53,031 nucleotides of DNA from a virus (IMGVR_UViG_3300035137_000015:1-53031), one strand, 5' to 3'; numbered from the stretch's first letter, positions 14,917 through 22,761 are shown. Translations and numbers: made by a program. The notes: generated by a model not told the origin, from the sequence alone.

Positions 14917-15092
14917 TTCGACACATCCCTCATTTCGCACTCGCTTTCGAACATGACTATATTTCCGCAGTGCGGACAGTCACAATCGTCATTTGATTTG
15001 AACGCCCACATTGCGTAGATAAAGCATCCGTTTAGACAATTATATATCTCAGACCACTCTCCGCATTTTGGGCATTTCGCTTCTGTTGTCAT
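14913..15092 (-). CDS. small double-knuckle zinc-ribbon protein
   Basis: This is a 59-residue protein with CPKCG near residue 7 and CPHCG near residue 45, a clean pair of zinc knuckles. It has ATGA overlap with the next gene and a GGAGGGAT-like sequence before the ATG. It probably binds nucleic acid or protein. Confidence 0.6.
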   Translation of the reverse strand: MTTEAKCPKCGEWSEIYNCLNGCFIYAMWAFKSNDDCDCPHCGNIVMFESECEMRDVSK

Positions 15093-15095
15093 ACC

Positions 15096-15386
15096 CTATC
15101 CCTCCAGTATCCGTCTCATGATCTCAGCCTTGGCCTCAGACTTTGCCTGTTCATATTCTATCCAATCCCGTTCCAGGAAAATCAGGTTCCTCGGAAGAAC
15201 CTCTTTGAGAGTTCCGTCATCAGCTTCGACGATTGCAACCGTCTGGTTTCCGACCCCGCCGTCAAATTCTTCGAAGTAACAACCCCAGCAATGAAAAATA
15301 CCCTCTCCGCGTTCTTGTGACCAATGTCCTTTAGTTTCGGCATCGGCGGGGACATATCTATTCAAAACGTATTTAACTCTTCTCAT
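15096..15386 (-). CDS. hypothetical protein
   Basis: This is a 96-residue protein with CWGCYFEEFD near residue 33, a beta segment (QTVAIVEADDGTLKEVLP) and a helical C-terminus (EQAKSEAKAEIMRRILEG). It resembles short phage proteins of unknown role. GGAGGAG precedes the ATG at 15386. Confidence 0.6.
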   Translation of the reverse strand: MRRVKYVLNRYVPADAETKGHWSQERGEGIFHCWGCYFEEFDGGVGNQTVAIVEADDGTLKEVLPRNLIFLERDWIEYEQAKSEAKAEIMRRILEG

Positions 15387-15420
15387 GGCATCTCCTCCCA
15401 CATGCGACCGTCGCACCACT

Positions 15421-15672
15421 CTATTCCGGTTTTTTGTCCCATTGTTTCATCCTCCTGTTCATCCCGAGCCTCTCGATGTCGATCCATCTGCGCGGCGGGC
15501 TGTTCCGAGTCTCATCCGACAAACCGCATCCAAACTGGTCCTCGCACGTCCCACATGAGAGATAGTGATAAGCCCCAATCCCTGGTTCACCGCGCATTAA
15601 ATCAGTTGGCACGTGAGAGATGTGCCCGTCTCGGTCTATCTTCAGCGCGGTGATGCGGGGGCGGTTTATCAT
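15421..15672 (-). CDS. hypothetical protein
   Basis: This is an 83-residue protein with the short motif SCGTCEDQFGCG and a basic C-terminus (RRMKQWDKKPE). It was not recognised. The start overlaps the preceding stop (ATGA). Confidence 0.5.
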   Translation of the reverse strand: MINRPRITALKIDRDGHISHVPTDLMRGEPGIGAYHYLSCGTCEDQFGCGLSDETRNSPPRRWIDIERLGMNRRMKQWDKKPE

Positions 15673-15857
15673 TTTAGTTTTTTTCCAAAATCAAGCTGCT
15701 GCGGAAAAGACCCGATTGTAAAAGGATCCGGATCGTCCTCTTCTGGCTGGCATTGGCCGTACATCGCATTGCAGCACACAAGTTGCCTAATTCCATCTAC
15801 CCAAAACCAGGATAATCTTGCTCCACATATGTGACATCTTGCCACTTCTTCGCTCAT
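15669..15857 (-). CDS. small zinc-ribbon protein
   Basis: This is a 62-residue protein. CHICG near residue 8 and CCNAMYGQC near residue 28 suggest one zinc site. The C-terminal half is acidic, then aromatic. ATGA overlaps link it to both neighbours. Confidence 0.55.
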   Translation of the reverse strand: MSEEVARCHICGARLSWFWVDGIRQLVCCNAMYGQCQPEEDDPDPFTIGSFPQQLDFGKKLK

Positions 15858-16462
15858 CTTACACCTCTCGCCGTTTCTGCAATTCCGATCAAAACATCCC
15901 TGAATTCTAATGGCGTTGCAGCAGCCGTCGCCTTGCCTACCCTTGGACGTTTGTCAAATTTGTTTGTGTGGTTTCCGCACCAGCTGACCAGTGCTGTCGA
16001 CGCCGTATCCGGCGTCGAACCCCATTTCAAAGACGGCAGTTCTGTTCCGTAGGCATAGAGCCACGTTGCTTTTTTCGCCGGGTGTCCATATCTCCCCTGT
16101 TCGACATGGCATGACCAACCACCACACAAGCCGCGCTGCCATCCTCCATGGCGACCCGGAACAGGTAGATCAAATGCGTTCCACGCGTCGGAATAGGCAG
16201 GGTGCTCAAGAACTCCACCAAAGCTCCTGACAGAGATCAGTGCCGATTCAAAGCACCCACCATCATCTCCTCGCTTATGTCCCCATCTCGCCTCTACAAG
16301 GCCAGCCAGACGGCACCATCTAGAACATGGTGGGTGGGCGACAACAGGTAATGGTCCATTGTACAGGCGGGCATCACGTTCTTCGTCCCATGGGTCGACG
16401 TTTGGTAGCCCAAAATAAATCCCGTTTTTGTGGACAAACAGAGCTGCTATTTTAATACTCAC
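15854..16462 (-). CDS. conserved phage protein of unknown function
   Basis: This is a 202-residue protein of a family often seen in phage genomes. VVAHPPCSRWCRLAG near residues 40-54, a DDGGCFESALISVR block and GGVLEHPAYSDAWNAFDL are characteristic. Such proteins are sometimes compared with DNA methylases because of the HPPC motif, but S-adenosylmethionine binding is not evident here. It begins with GTG inside the initiator stop (GTGA). Confidence 0.65.
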   Translation of the reverse strand: MSIKIAALFVHKNGIYFGLPNVDPWDEERDARLYNGPLPVVAHPPCSRWCRLAGLVEARWGHKRGDDGGCFESALISVRSFGGVLEHPAYSDAWNAFDLPVPGRHGGWQRGLCGGWSCHVEQGRYGHPAKKATWLYAYGTELPSLKWGSTPDTASTALVSWCGNHTNKFDKRPRVGKATAAATPLEFRDVLIGIAETARGVR

Positions 16463-17607
16463 TCCGCTCCTCCCGTCTTCAGACTCTCTCGGCAAATCCG
16501 CCGTATTTCCTCCGGCGTCGCCTCAACCCTCGGAGAGGACAGCGTCTCCGCCGTCTCTCCCGTCACGTAGTGCGCCGCTCTTTCGATTTTTCCGCTTCCC
16601 GGCCGTCTCTCTACCCACCCGGAAGAAACGGACTTGTCGACCAATCTCGTGACGCTCAGGGGGATTCGTTGCCCATCCTCAACGGCCGTGTTATACGCAA
16701 GCACCAATTTATCCGGATCTATCGCCAATCCCCGATCGATGCACTGCTCAACGTACTTCATGGCGTTGTATCCGACCGTTGCTGCGTCCGGTCTACCCGG
16801 CTCGGCTTTGAGCTTGTATCTCCGCGAGTAGTCTCGAGCCTTGCCGTTGACAAATGTTTTGACGTCTCTCCAACAACCAAGCGCAAGGCCCCTAGCTGCC
16901 ACATCTGTTCTGATCTGCTCAAGAATGGCGTCGATGTCGGTGTCTGATTTGCAGTAGGACTCACGGAGCAATACCGCGAAGGCCGGACCGTCCAGCGGGT
17001 CGTAACACTCACCGGCAAGATCGGTCACCAATGCGTCAATCTTTTTCGCAGTGGGATCTTTTACCACTTCGATGTCTCGTCTATTCGACTCCGACAACGA
17101 TGTCTTGTCCGATTCGACTCTCGTAGAAGAAAATATATGTTTGTTTTCAGCACAGTTAGGCACAGTACGGGTAAGAGTGACGCGCTGTGACGCGCTGTGA
17201 CGCGCCGTGACGTTTTCGTTCGTTTTGTGACTGCATGTCACGTTTTGTGACGCATCGAGCCGCGCCTTCGCCTTCCTCTTCTCCCGAGATGTCCTCGCTC
17301 TTTGCGCGTCGCTCTGTGATGCTTCCTGCGCATCAGCAAAATTCGGCCAGAACAAACCGTCTTCGACGATGGTCCAAACGTTTTTCTCAAGGAGGCGTCT
17401 GAGCCCCTTCTCAGCTGTTTCTACCGGGAAACCGTAGCCAATCATCACGGCGACATCCTCGCCGTTGTAGACGTCGTCTACGAGCCCTGCGCGGTCAAAT
17501 CGCCTGGCCAATAATGTCATCACGGCTTGTGCCTCCCATCCGAGGAGCTTCCACGTTTTGGTGTCCCTCGTGTAAATCCTCACATATCGTTCGTTCGACC
17601 AGTCCAA
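16459..17607 (-). CDS. replication initiator-like protein
   Basis: This is a 382-residue protein. The first 110 residues look like a winged-helix initiator domain of phage O or DnaD type (WEAQAVMTLLARRFD, VETAEKGLRRLLEKNVWTIVEDG). A hydrophilic linker follows, then a helical C-terminus (VGYNAMKYVEQCIDRG). Within the linker the DNA carries direct repeats, as in lambda gene O with its origin. I infer origin binding and helicase-loader recruitment; no helicase gene is seen in the window. Confidence 0.65.
   Translation of the reverse strand: MDWSNERYVRIYTRDTKTWKLLGWEAQAVMTLLARRFDRAGLVDDVYNGEDVAVMIGYGFPVETAEKGLRRLLEKNVWTIVEDGLFWPNFADAQEASQSDAQRARTSREKRKAKARLDASQNVTCSHKTNENVTARHSASQRVTLTRTVPNCAENKHIFSSTRVESDKTSLSESNRRDIEVVKDPTAKKIDALVTDLAGECYDPLDGPAFAVLLRESYCKSDTDIDAILEQIRTDVAARGLALGCWRDVKTFVNGKARDYSRRYKLKAEPGRPDAATVGYNAMKYVEQCIDRGLAIDPDKLVLAYNTAVEDGQRIPLSVTRLVDKSVSSGWVERRPGSGKIERAAHYVTGETAETLSSPRVEATPEEIRRICRESLKTGGAE
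17130..17252. other. candidate replication origin: iterons plus AT-rich block
   Basis: On the plus strand the 10-base unit TGACGCGCTG occurs at 17178, 17188 and (as TGACGCGCCG) 17198, followed by more GTGAC boxes up to 17252, two of them in the context CGTTTTGTGAC 20 bases apart. Next to the array, at 17130-17152, is an AT-rich stretch (AGAAAATATATGTTTG). Iterons next to an AT-rich block inside an initiator gene resemble lambda ori. Confidence 0.6.
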
Positions 17608-17610
17608 TCC

Positions 17611-17901
17611 CTACGCCTTCAACGCCTCCGGCTCGTTGTAGGACCGGTCCATCTCTTCGATGATCGTCGCGTCTCTCTCAAAACGCCTGTGTGAATTGAG
17701 TTTGCGTCGACCAAGTGGCGCCCGGTTGGCAACCCAGCCCTCGTGTTTCAATCTCGCCTTGGCTCTCTTTTCGTTGCGCTTGCGAAGCCTGCGGCGGCGG
17801 TTTCTCTCGTTGCGATAATCAAGCAAATCTTTCAACATGGTCCCAATTGTCACTTTCGTACCGTCCACCTCTCCACCTCCTGCTGCGTCTGTGTATTTCA
17901 T
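17611..17901 (-). CDS. basic hypothetical protein
   Basis: This is a 96-residue protein with a strongly basic helix (RNERNRRRRLRKRNEKRAKARLKHEG, shown in part by RRRRLRKRNEKR) at residues 31-56. It probably binds nucleic acid. It starts 18 bases after the 3' end of the tRNA-like gene and has no clear ribosome binding site; ATG at position 22 (MLKDLLDYRN) is an alternative start. Confidence 0.55.
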   Translation of the reverse strand: MKYTDAAGGGEVDGTKVTIGTMLKDLLDYRNERNRRRRLRKRNEKRAKARLKHEGWVANRAPLGRRKLNSHRRFERDATIIEEMDRSYNEPEALKA

Positions 17902-17919
17902 TTTACAATATCCGAATAG

Positions 17920-18046
17920 TGGGCCGGGCAGGGCTCGAACCTGCAATACGTGTTTCCCCTTCATTCAACCTCGATGAGGTGGAGTAGGGCGGGGTGCAAC
18001 GAGCTGTCCCTACCAGGCATGCGTCTGCCAATTCCGCCACCGGCCC
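17920..18046 (-). tRNA. tRNA-Leu-like RNA with about 40 extra bases
   Basis: The RNA starts GGGCCGG and ends CCGGCCC plus A, a perfect 7-bp acceptor stem. A canonical D arm (GCGGAATTGGCAGACGC) and T arm (GCAGG TTCGAGC CCTGC) are present; the D arm looks like tRNA-Leu. Total length is 127 bases, against about 85 for tRNA-Leu. The middle folds into extra hairpins (GTAGGG/CCCTAC and ACCTC/GAGGT), so no anticodon can be assigned. It could be a tRNA with an insertion or a derived tRNA-like RNA. No CCA is encoded. Confidence 0.5.
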
Positions 18047-18072
18047 AAGTTGCCCCAATCGCTCCAGGGGCA
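18044..18072. repeat. hairpin element A before tRNA-like RNA
   Basis: This copy of the unit CCCAAGTTGCCCC is followed by a hairpin partner (TGCCCC/GGGGCA). The same 13 bases recur at 18371. On the minus strand it sits directly at the 5' end of the RNA. Confidence 0.6.
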
Positions 18073-18096
18073 TCGGAGAACAGCTGCCAACTGTTG

Positions 18097-18373
18097 TGGA
18101 GGCGCCGGGAGTCGAACCCGGGTCCATCTTCCCATTCAGGTACCGATCATTCACGTGCGTAGTCTCACAGACAGTAAAGAAAAATGTGAATTGATTCCCG
18201 TAAAATGGCGCCGCATACGATACACGGGAACTCTCGCATGTGACGGAAGGTCTAAGCCGCCTTCTGTTGTTGTACGTCTTCGACGATTCTGAGTTTACGG
18301 ATTTTTGCCCTGATTCCGTCACCAGGGGCACGCACGATATCTTTCTGTTGGATGTCGAAACCAGTTCGCCCCC
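18097..18373 (-). ncRNA. ssrA: phage-encoded tmRNA
   Basis: This is a transfer-messenger RNA of 277 bases. The 5' end GGGGGCGAACTGGTTTCGAC and 3' end GGGTTCGACTCCCGGCGCCTCCA are hallmark sequences; their 7-bp acceptor stem pairs fully with one G-U. P2 (CGTGCGT/ACGCACG), pseudoknot 1 (CCCTG/CAGGG with ACGGA/TCCGT) and a later 7-bp stem (TTCCCGT/ACGGGAA) are visible. The tag frame after AATCGTC would read E-D-V-Q-Q-Q-K-A-A then TAG, with the usual two-alanine end. No CCA is encoded. It would rescue stalled ribosomes and tag proteins for ClpXP. Confidence 0.88.
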
Positions 18374-18396
18374 AAGTTGCCCCGTACACCCGGGGC
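18371..18396. repeat. hairpin element B before the tmRNA
   Basis: CCCAAGTTGCCCC, identical to 18044-18056, is followed by its GGGGC hairpin partner (18392-18396). Its first three bases are the 5' end of the tmRNA, so it may mark a processing site. Confidence 0.6.
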
Positions 18397-18500
18397 CACG
18401 GTGGCTGTGTACAGCCATAGCCATTTCACATGTTTTAGACTTAGTCTTTTTCAGTAGCCCGGTGGAACCACCCCCTTTCGGATTTTTATATTTGTTAGGG
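18397..18500 (-). ncRNA. unassigned structured RNA candidate
   Basis: This gap is bounded by hairpin elements B and C, as for the other RNAs here. On the minus strand it holds short hairpins (GGTGG/CCACC, GACTAAGTC, GGCTGT/ACAGCC) and an A-rich centre. No T arm or known RNA motif is seen. It may be an RNA of unknown type or a spacer. Confidence 0.25.
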
Positions 18501-18525
18501 TTAAACTGCCCCGTATGCCCGAGAC
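18498..18525. repeat. hairpin element C (diverged copy)
   Basis: GGGTTAAACTGCCCC with partner GAGAC at 18521-18525 pairs through G-U bases, so the hairpin of elements A and B is preserved although the sequence differs. Confidence 0.45.
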
Positions 18526-18537
18526 CACGGCTTCGTG

Positions 18538-18610
18538 CCAATCGGTAGACCGTACGGTTGCCATATTTATGGCGTGCTGTCGCAACTCGATGCACTCCTG
18601 GTGCCGATTG
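18538..18610 (-). ncRNA. cloverleaf-sized RNA candidate
   Basis: A perfect 7-bp stem (CAATCGG/CCGATTG) encloses 58 bases holding three hairpins, among them GCCAT/ATGGC and ACCG/CGGT. The length of 73 bases equals a tRNA, but no T-loop sequence is present, so a normal tRNA is not supported. Confidence 0.25.
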
Positions 18611-18616
18611 ACACTG

Positions 18617-18751
18617 TCCGGCCACTACGAATCGAACGTAGCTTTCCACCTCATGCGAGCGCCCAATATTACCAGCCTGTTTTGTATCGCATCCCATGCG
18701 ACACGATACACTGATAGCAGTAGGCAGATGGGCTTGCACCATCATGGCCGG
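18617..18751 (-). tRNA. second oversized tRNA-like RNA
   Basis: The minus strand shows a perfect 7-bp acceptor (CCGGCCA/TGGCCGG) and an adjacent textbook T arm (CTACG TTCGATT CGTAG), but 135 bases in all. There is no canonical D arm; instead there are hairpins GATGG/CCATC and GTATCG/CGATAC. TGCCT and AGGC could be an anticodon-type stem around a 43-base loop. It overlaps no gene and starts 9 bases after the annealing-protein stop. Confidence 0.35.
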
Positions 18752-18759
18752 GTCGTTTG

Positions 18760-19971
18760 TCACTTCTGCTCCTTCGCCGCCGCCCTGGGCTCCATCTCGC
18801 TGATCGCCCAGGTGAGCTGCTCTTTGGTCGCGGACATCACCGCAAAGTTCTGTTTGCGGCAAAACTCGGACAGCTTCACCATGTTGTTATCGCTGCCCCA
18901 TACGCGCTTTGAAAGATCGATGAGCCGCTGGCGAAGTTCCCCTGTCGCATCGGGTGCAGCCTTTGGTTGGTCCGGTTTCTCCGGCTGCTTCTTCTCATCC
19001 GTGATCCGCCTGTTATCTTCGGCGATGGTGGAGAGAGTCGGCTTCGGCTTCTCTTTCGGTGCATCATCACCGTTGCCCTCTCGCTCTTCGCGGACCTCTT
19101 CAATTACGGCCTTCCATGTTGTTTCGCCGCTCTTGATTGCCTTGTGAAGCTGGCGCATATGGTCAATCTGCGCAGGAGACAACTTGTCGAGATCATCGCC
19201 TGCATACTCTTCGAGGTCTCCGGGGGTAACGTTAAGCGCGGCAAACGCGTCTATCATCCGTTTCCGAGCCCCGTCCGGATCCTTGGCCGCGTCGCCATGT
19301 CTAATCTCCATGATTCGGCGTCGGCATTCGGCCTGGATGTCACCCGGAACGAGCCGAAGAATTGCGTTTCTGATCGCCTTGGACTCGGCCGAGCTCTGCT
19401 TCTTCGTCATCTCTGCCTCATCTGCCGGGAGGATGTAGTTGACCTTGTTTGATGATGTAACACGTGTTCCAAGCGCAACCTCTCCCCTCTTCACAAATCG
19501 GCGCTCCATCGTCTTTTCGAGAACGGTTTGTTTTGGGATCGCGATATTGTTCTCGATGTCGAATACGGTCACTTCTATGATTCTTTTTTTGTCGTCCTCC
19601 CATAGAATGGATGACTTTACGTCGAGGTTCCCCATAACCCTCATGCACTCCTCGGCAAACCGAATGGAAAACCCCTCTGCGTTGTCGTATCCGGGGAGCT
19701 TGTACCAAGCCGATCCAGGCTGTTTTCCGTTTCCCTTGTCGATGTCGGAATCAGCAAACCCAGGGCGCTCAACGGCCTTCAGGAGCTTCGAGCGGACGGC
19801 GTCCATGCTCCTCGGGAATTTCTTTGCAACCACGAACCGGGCTTCAACCATCGCTTTCTCTCGAGCCGCCATTACCGCCTCGACGGTCGACCCGGTAGTC
19901 TCTATCGATTGTTCTGAAAAGCCATCCCGGGCGACTATTGCGCCGCCTGTGTGTTCGGTTTCTTGAATCAT
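18760..19971 (-). CDS. putative single-strand annealing recombinase
   Basis: This is a 403-residue protein. It begins with a variable acidic segment, then MAAREKAMVEARFVVAKKFPRS (in two parts, residues 32-53), ADSDIDKGNGKQPGS, SIRFAEECMRVMGN near 90-103, and AIRNAILRLVPGDI near 200. It resembles phage recombinases found beside YqaJ exonucleases. Exact family (RecT, Erf or other) is uncertain. The C-terminal third is a Lys/Pro linker plus a small helical domain. The start overlaps the exonuclease stop (ATGA). Confidence 0.65.
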   Translation of the reverse strand: MIQETEHTGGAIVARDGFSEQSIETTGSTVEAVMAAREKAMVEARFVVAKKFPRSMDAVRSKLLKAVERPGFADSDIDKGNGKQPGSAWYKLPGYDNAEGFSIRFAEECMRVMGNLDVKSSILWEDDKKRIIEVTVFDIENNIAIPKQTVLEKTMERRFVKRGEVALGTRVTSSNKVNYILPADEAEMTKKQSSAESKAIRNAILRLVPGDIQAECRRRIMEIRHGDAAKDPDGARKRMIDAFAALNVTPGDLEEYAGDDLDKLSPAQIDHMRQLHKAIKSGETTWKAVIEEVREEREGNGDDAPKEKPKPTLSTIAEDNRRITDEKKQPEKPDQPKAAPDATGELRQRLIDLSKRVWGSDNNMVKLSEFCRKQNFAVMSATKEQLTWAISEMEPRAAAKEQK

Positions 19972-20861
19972 ACCCTTTTCCTCCTCATCGTTCGAGATGT
20001 TGTTGGCTTGACGGTGCACGTATACCCCTTTCGCGTGGTGGTCGTGAGCGTCAAAATTGTTCCGTCTGGAAGAGCGCCGAATGTCGCGTCTCCAATCATG
20101 GCGCGGAGCTTGGCCTCAAGCTCGTCCAGCGACCTCTTGCAGCTCGTGATATTCTCCTTGGCCTGCTCCCATTCGTTCGCCAGCTCTACTGCATATGAGT
20201 CGAGGGGAACCGTCTCGCCGTTGTCCTCAGGGTAGAGCCTCTTGATTGCATCGAGGCACTTCGGTGACGAGACGGGCGGCGGATCCTTGTCAATGATTCG
20301 CTGCCGGAATATCTCGAGCCGTGGGATCATTGATTCAATGAAATCATCGTTTCGATCCATGTCGCCGAGGTGGATCTCAATCCCTCCGACGACTCCGCAG
20401 TAGGCCCCCCACGAAGCATCTTTGCAGGCAACCTGGGTCTGAAGCTGTATCTGCAACCAAATGGGAATGTCCCCGTCCCACTCGCGGCGTTTCATAAATC
20501 CGGCGTGCTTGATCTCGAGCGGGGAAGGGGGATCGAGCATTGGATCTTCGTCGATGTCCCATGTGTCCCGGTCCACTGTCGCACCGAGCCACGGTATCGA
20601 CGGGTGGATGGTGATGTCGGTTGCTCCCGTGTCGCGCACATATCGCCCCGTTTTGGCCGCGTAGACGTTCGCTATTCCGTCCTCTAGCTCCCTGCCGAGG
20701 AGCATGGCGTCATTGTCCTCGATCTCTTCTCCGGTCACTTTTGAGACGTAAACATCAAGCGCCGTCCGACGCGGATCGAATCCAAGGATCGCCGCAACGT
20801 CGGACGCGGTGATAAGCTCTCGGCGCTTGGCCAGCCATTCGGCGCGGGATATGGTTTTCAT
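19968..20861 (-). CDS. YqaJ-type viral recombinase exonuclease
   Basis: This is a 297-residue protein of the YqaJ (lambda Exo-like) family. ITASDVAAILGFDP near residue 17 is the family N-terminal block, LGRELEDGIANVY holds the first acid, LGATVDR the next, and LEIKHAG near 117 the E-x-K catalytic pair. It degrades one DNA strand 5' to 3' so the partner can anneal. The C-terminal coiled coil is ordinary for the family. It is coupled to the annealing protein gene. Confidence 0.88.
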   Translation of the reverse strand: MKTISRAEWLAKRRELITASDVAAILGFDPRRTALDVYVSKVTGEEIEDNDAMLLGRELEDGIANVYAAKTGRYVRDTGATDITIHPSIPWLGATVDRDTWDIDEDPMLDPPSPLEIKHAGFMKRREWDGDIPIWLQIQLQTQVACKDASWGAYCGVVGGIEIHLGDMDRNDDFIESMIPRLEIFRQRIIDKDPPPVSSPKCLDAIKRLYPEDNGETVPLDSYAVELANEWEQAKENITSCKRSLDELEAKLRAMIGDATFGALPDGTILTLTTTTRKGYTCTVKPTTSRTMRRKRV

Positions 20862-21340
20862 TACATCACCTCCAGTATCCAGGACATGTATTTTTCAAAC
20901 GCCGAAGGAACATCGGATGACAGGTCGGCGGCCCAGGAGATACACATGGGGCACCCGTCTGCGTTGCCAACGGCGGCGTTAAATGCGGCGTAGCTGGAAG
21001 CCCCCCTGTGAGCCTTGGTGGCCCTGGCGGCGGCCATCAAGGCCGCCTTTCTTGCGGCCTCGTATCCGGTCACCAGATACCACCAGACGATGTCAGGACA
21101 GTCCCACAGGTGTGCTACGTCAAGCGCGACACGCCTCGACACTCGGTTGGCTCTCCACGGCGAACGGTCGTAGAGCATGCGTGACAGCACCCATATGCGG
21201 TCAAATAAATTGACATCGAGCGCGGCGATCTCGTCCTGTGAGAGCTTCTCGCGACAGCCCCAGAGCCAGCGCAGCCGTCCCTCTGTGTAGCCGGCGCACG
21301 GGCCGTATGACAGGATCTGCTCTACGGTCGCGGTGATCAC
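20861..21340 (-). CDS. hypothetical protein, paralogue 2 of 13627-14145
   Basis: This is a 159-residue protein starting with GTG. It shares with the 13627 gene the opening MITATVEQILSYGPC, SPWRANRVSRRVALDV, and CPDIVWWYLVTGYEAA, and both end in (S/L)WILEVM-like residues. The Ala/Trp repeats are replaced by AARKAALMAAARATK. Two copies in one phage suggest duplication. Function is unknown. Confidence 0.7.
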   Translation of the reverse strand: MITATVEQILSYGPCAGYTEGRLRWLWGCREKLSQDEIAALDVNLFDRIWVLSRMLYDRSPWRANRVSRRVALDVAHLWDCPDIVWWYLVTGYEAARKAALMAAARATKAHRGASSYAAFNAAVGNADGCPMCISWAADLSSDVPSAFEKYMSWILEVM

Positions 21341-22761
21341 TTCGTCACCTTCATCTCACCGCCATCCACGCGGGCGATGAACGCAGTGGCGCCGGCGGCC
21401 TTCAGCTCGGCTACGAGGGCTTTGAAGTTGTCCGGGTCCAGCTTCTCCGCGTCGTCGATGAACACCGGTTTGAACCCGTCTTTGAATCGCAGCGTGGACA
21501 ACGTGACGGCCGTCTTGAGCTTCGCGGCGCTGTTTACCGTTGGCCATGCGACGCCGTCGATGTACATCTCACCGTCTTTGATTTCGAGACCGTCGATCGG
21601 TATGTTCTTGGCAAGCTCTGACCGAAACAGATCTATCTCTTTGAGTGCTGCGGTCATCCGATCGCTGAGCTTCTTCAACTCTTCAGCACCCTGTTCATTT
21701 TCGTCCGCGATGCGTGCGGTGTTTTGGAGCTGGAGAATGTGCTTCTCCCGCTCGCGTAGCTCGGCAAGATCTGCGGCCAGCTGGGATGCCCGCTCGCTAT
21801 CGGCTTCGACCTGGGAAAGCTCCGCGAGGCGGACATCGTCGGCGATGGCGTGTGCGTCTCGGTATTCGGCCTGAGCGTCGCCCATTTCGGCGTCTGCCAA
21901 GGCGCGGCGATCTTTCAGCTCGGCTTCCATCTCGGCCCTGAGTTTCGCCTCGAGCTGCGCCAAGTCGTCTCTGAGCTCGGCCTCCTTTGCGTCCAAGGCC
22001 CTTGCCGCTTCGACTTTACGCGCCTTGCATTTTCCATCGATGCTTTCACGTCGCGTCGCCACAGACTCGCGGATCGCCTGCAGCTCGGCGTCAATCTCGG
22101 CGATGCCCTCGACGGTCGGCATCTCTGCGGGGAGGTCTCTCCGTAGCTGCTCCGCCGTTTTCTTCTTGCCTTGGTGATCGACGTTCACGCCCGTGCGGGC
22201 CTTGTAAATGACCCCCCTTATCCGGTCTATCTGCTTGAGGGGATGGATCCCCGTGGGAACTGGATCAAAACCGGCGGGGTCAAAACCGATCCGTTCCCAC
22301 AGGGAGGTGGGGTTGAACTCAATTGGCATGGCTTCCAGGAGTAGCTCTATGCGCCGCTCCTTTTTGGCGGCAATGAACTCTACCGGGTTCATGGATGGGC
22401 CGTCGAAAAGGGCGTCAAGCACCTTCTGCGGCGCGTTGACTTTTTTGAATGCCTGGGAGTCTCCGACCTGCTGTTTAACGGTCAGCTTGTTGTTGATCTT
22501 CTCGATGATCATCCGTCCGGCATCGCCGTCGAGCACCAGCACGCCCTCGGCGGGCTCATCCTCGGGGGCGTCTTTGCTCTTTAGGGTAGCCAGGTTTCCG
22601 CCGCCAATGAGGCATTTATAACCTTTCAAGACCGACGATTTGCCGACGCCGTTCTCTCCGGATAGGATGGTAACTCCGGATTCCATGTCCACGCTGAACT
22701 CTCGGATACCGAGAATGTTTTTCAGTGTCATGCTGACAGCGTAAATCTTCGGGGCGGTCAT
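21337..22761 (-). CDS. SMC/RecF-like AAA ATPase
   Basis: This is a 474-residue protein. Walker A GENGVGKSSV is near residues 35-44, a long coiled coil (AEAELRDDLAQLEAKLRAEME in part) occupies about 230-370, and KPVFIDDAEKLD near residue 435 is Walker B. The plan is that of SbcC, RecF or Rad50-type ATPases shortened for phage. Adjacent to the exonuclease gene, it probably assists recombination. It overlaps both neighbours by four bases. Confidence 0.8.
   Translation of the reverse strand: MTAPKIYAVSMTLKNILGIREFSVDMESGVTILSGENGVGKSSVLKGYKCLIGGGNLATLKSKDAPEDEPAEGVLVLDGDAGRMIIEKINNKLTVKQQVGDSQAFKKVNAPQKVLDALFDGPSMNPVEFIAAKKERRIELLLEAMPIEFNPTSLWERIGFDPAGFDPVPTGIHPLKQIDRIRGVIYKARTGVNVDHQGKKKTAEQLRRDLPAEMPTVEGIAEIDAELQAIRESVATRRESIDGKCKARKVEAARALDAKEAELRDDLAQLEAKLRAEMEAELKDRRALADAEMGDAQAEYRDAHAIADDVRLAELSQVEADSERASQLAADLAELREREKHILQLQNTARIADENEQGAEELKKLSDRMTAALKEIDLFRSELAKNIPIDGLEIKDGEMYIDGVAWPTVNSAAKLKTAVTLSTLRFKDGFKPVFIDDAEKLDPDNFKALVAELKAAGATAFIARVDGGEMKVTK

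Noticed and set aside
17903-18862. Long 319-codon open frame on the minus strand
   Set aside because: It runs across the tmRNA, the tRNA-like RNAs and the end of the annealing-protein gene, and its residues are the translation of RNA motifs. Non-coding RNA explains the sequence better.
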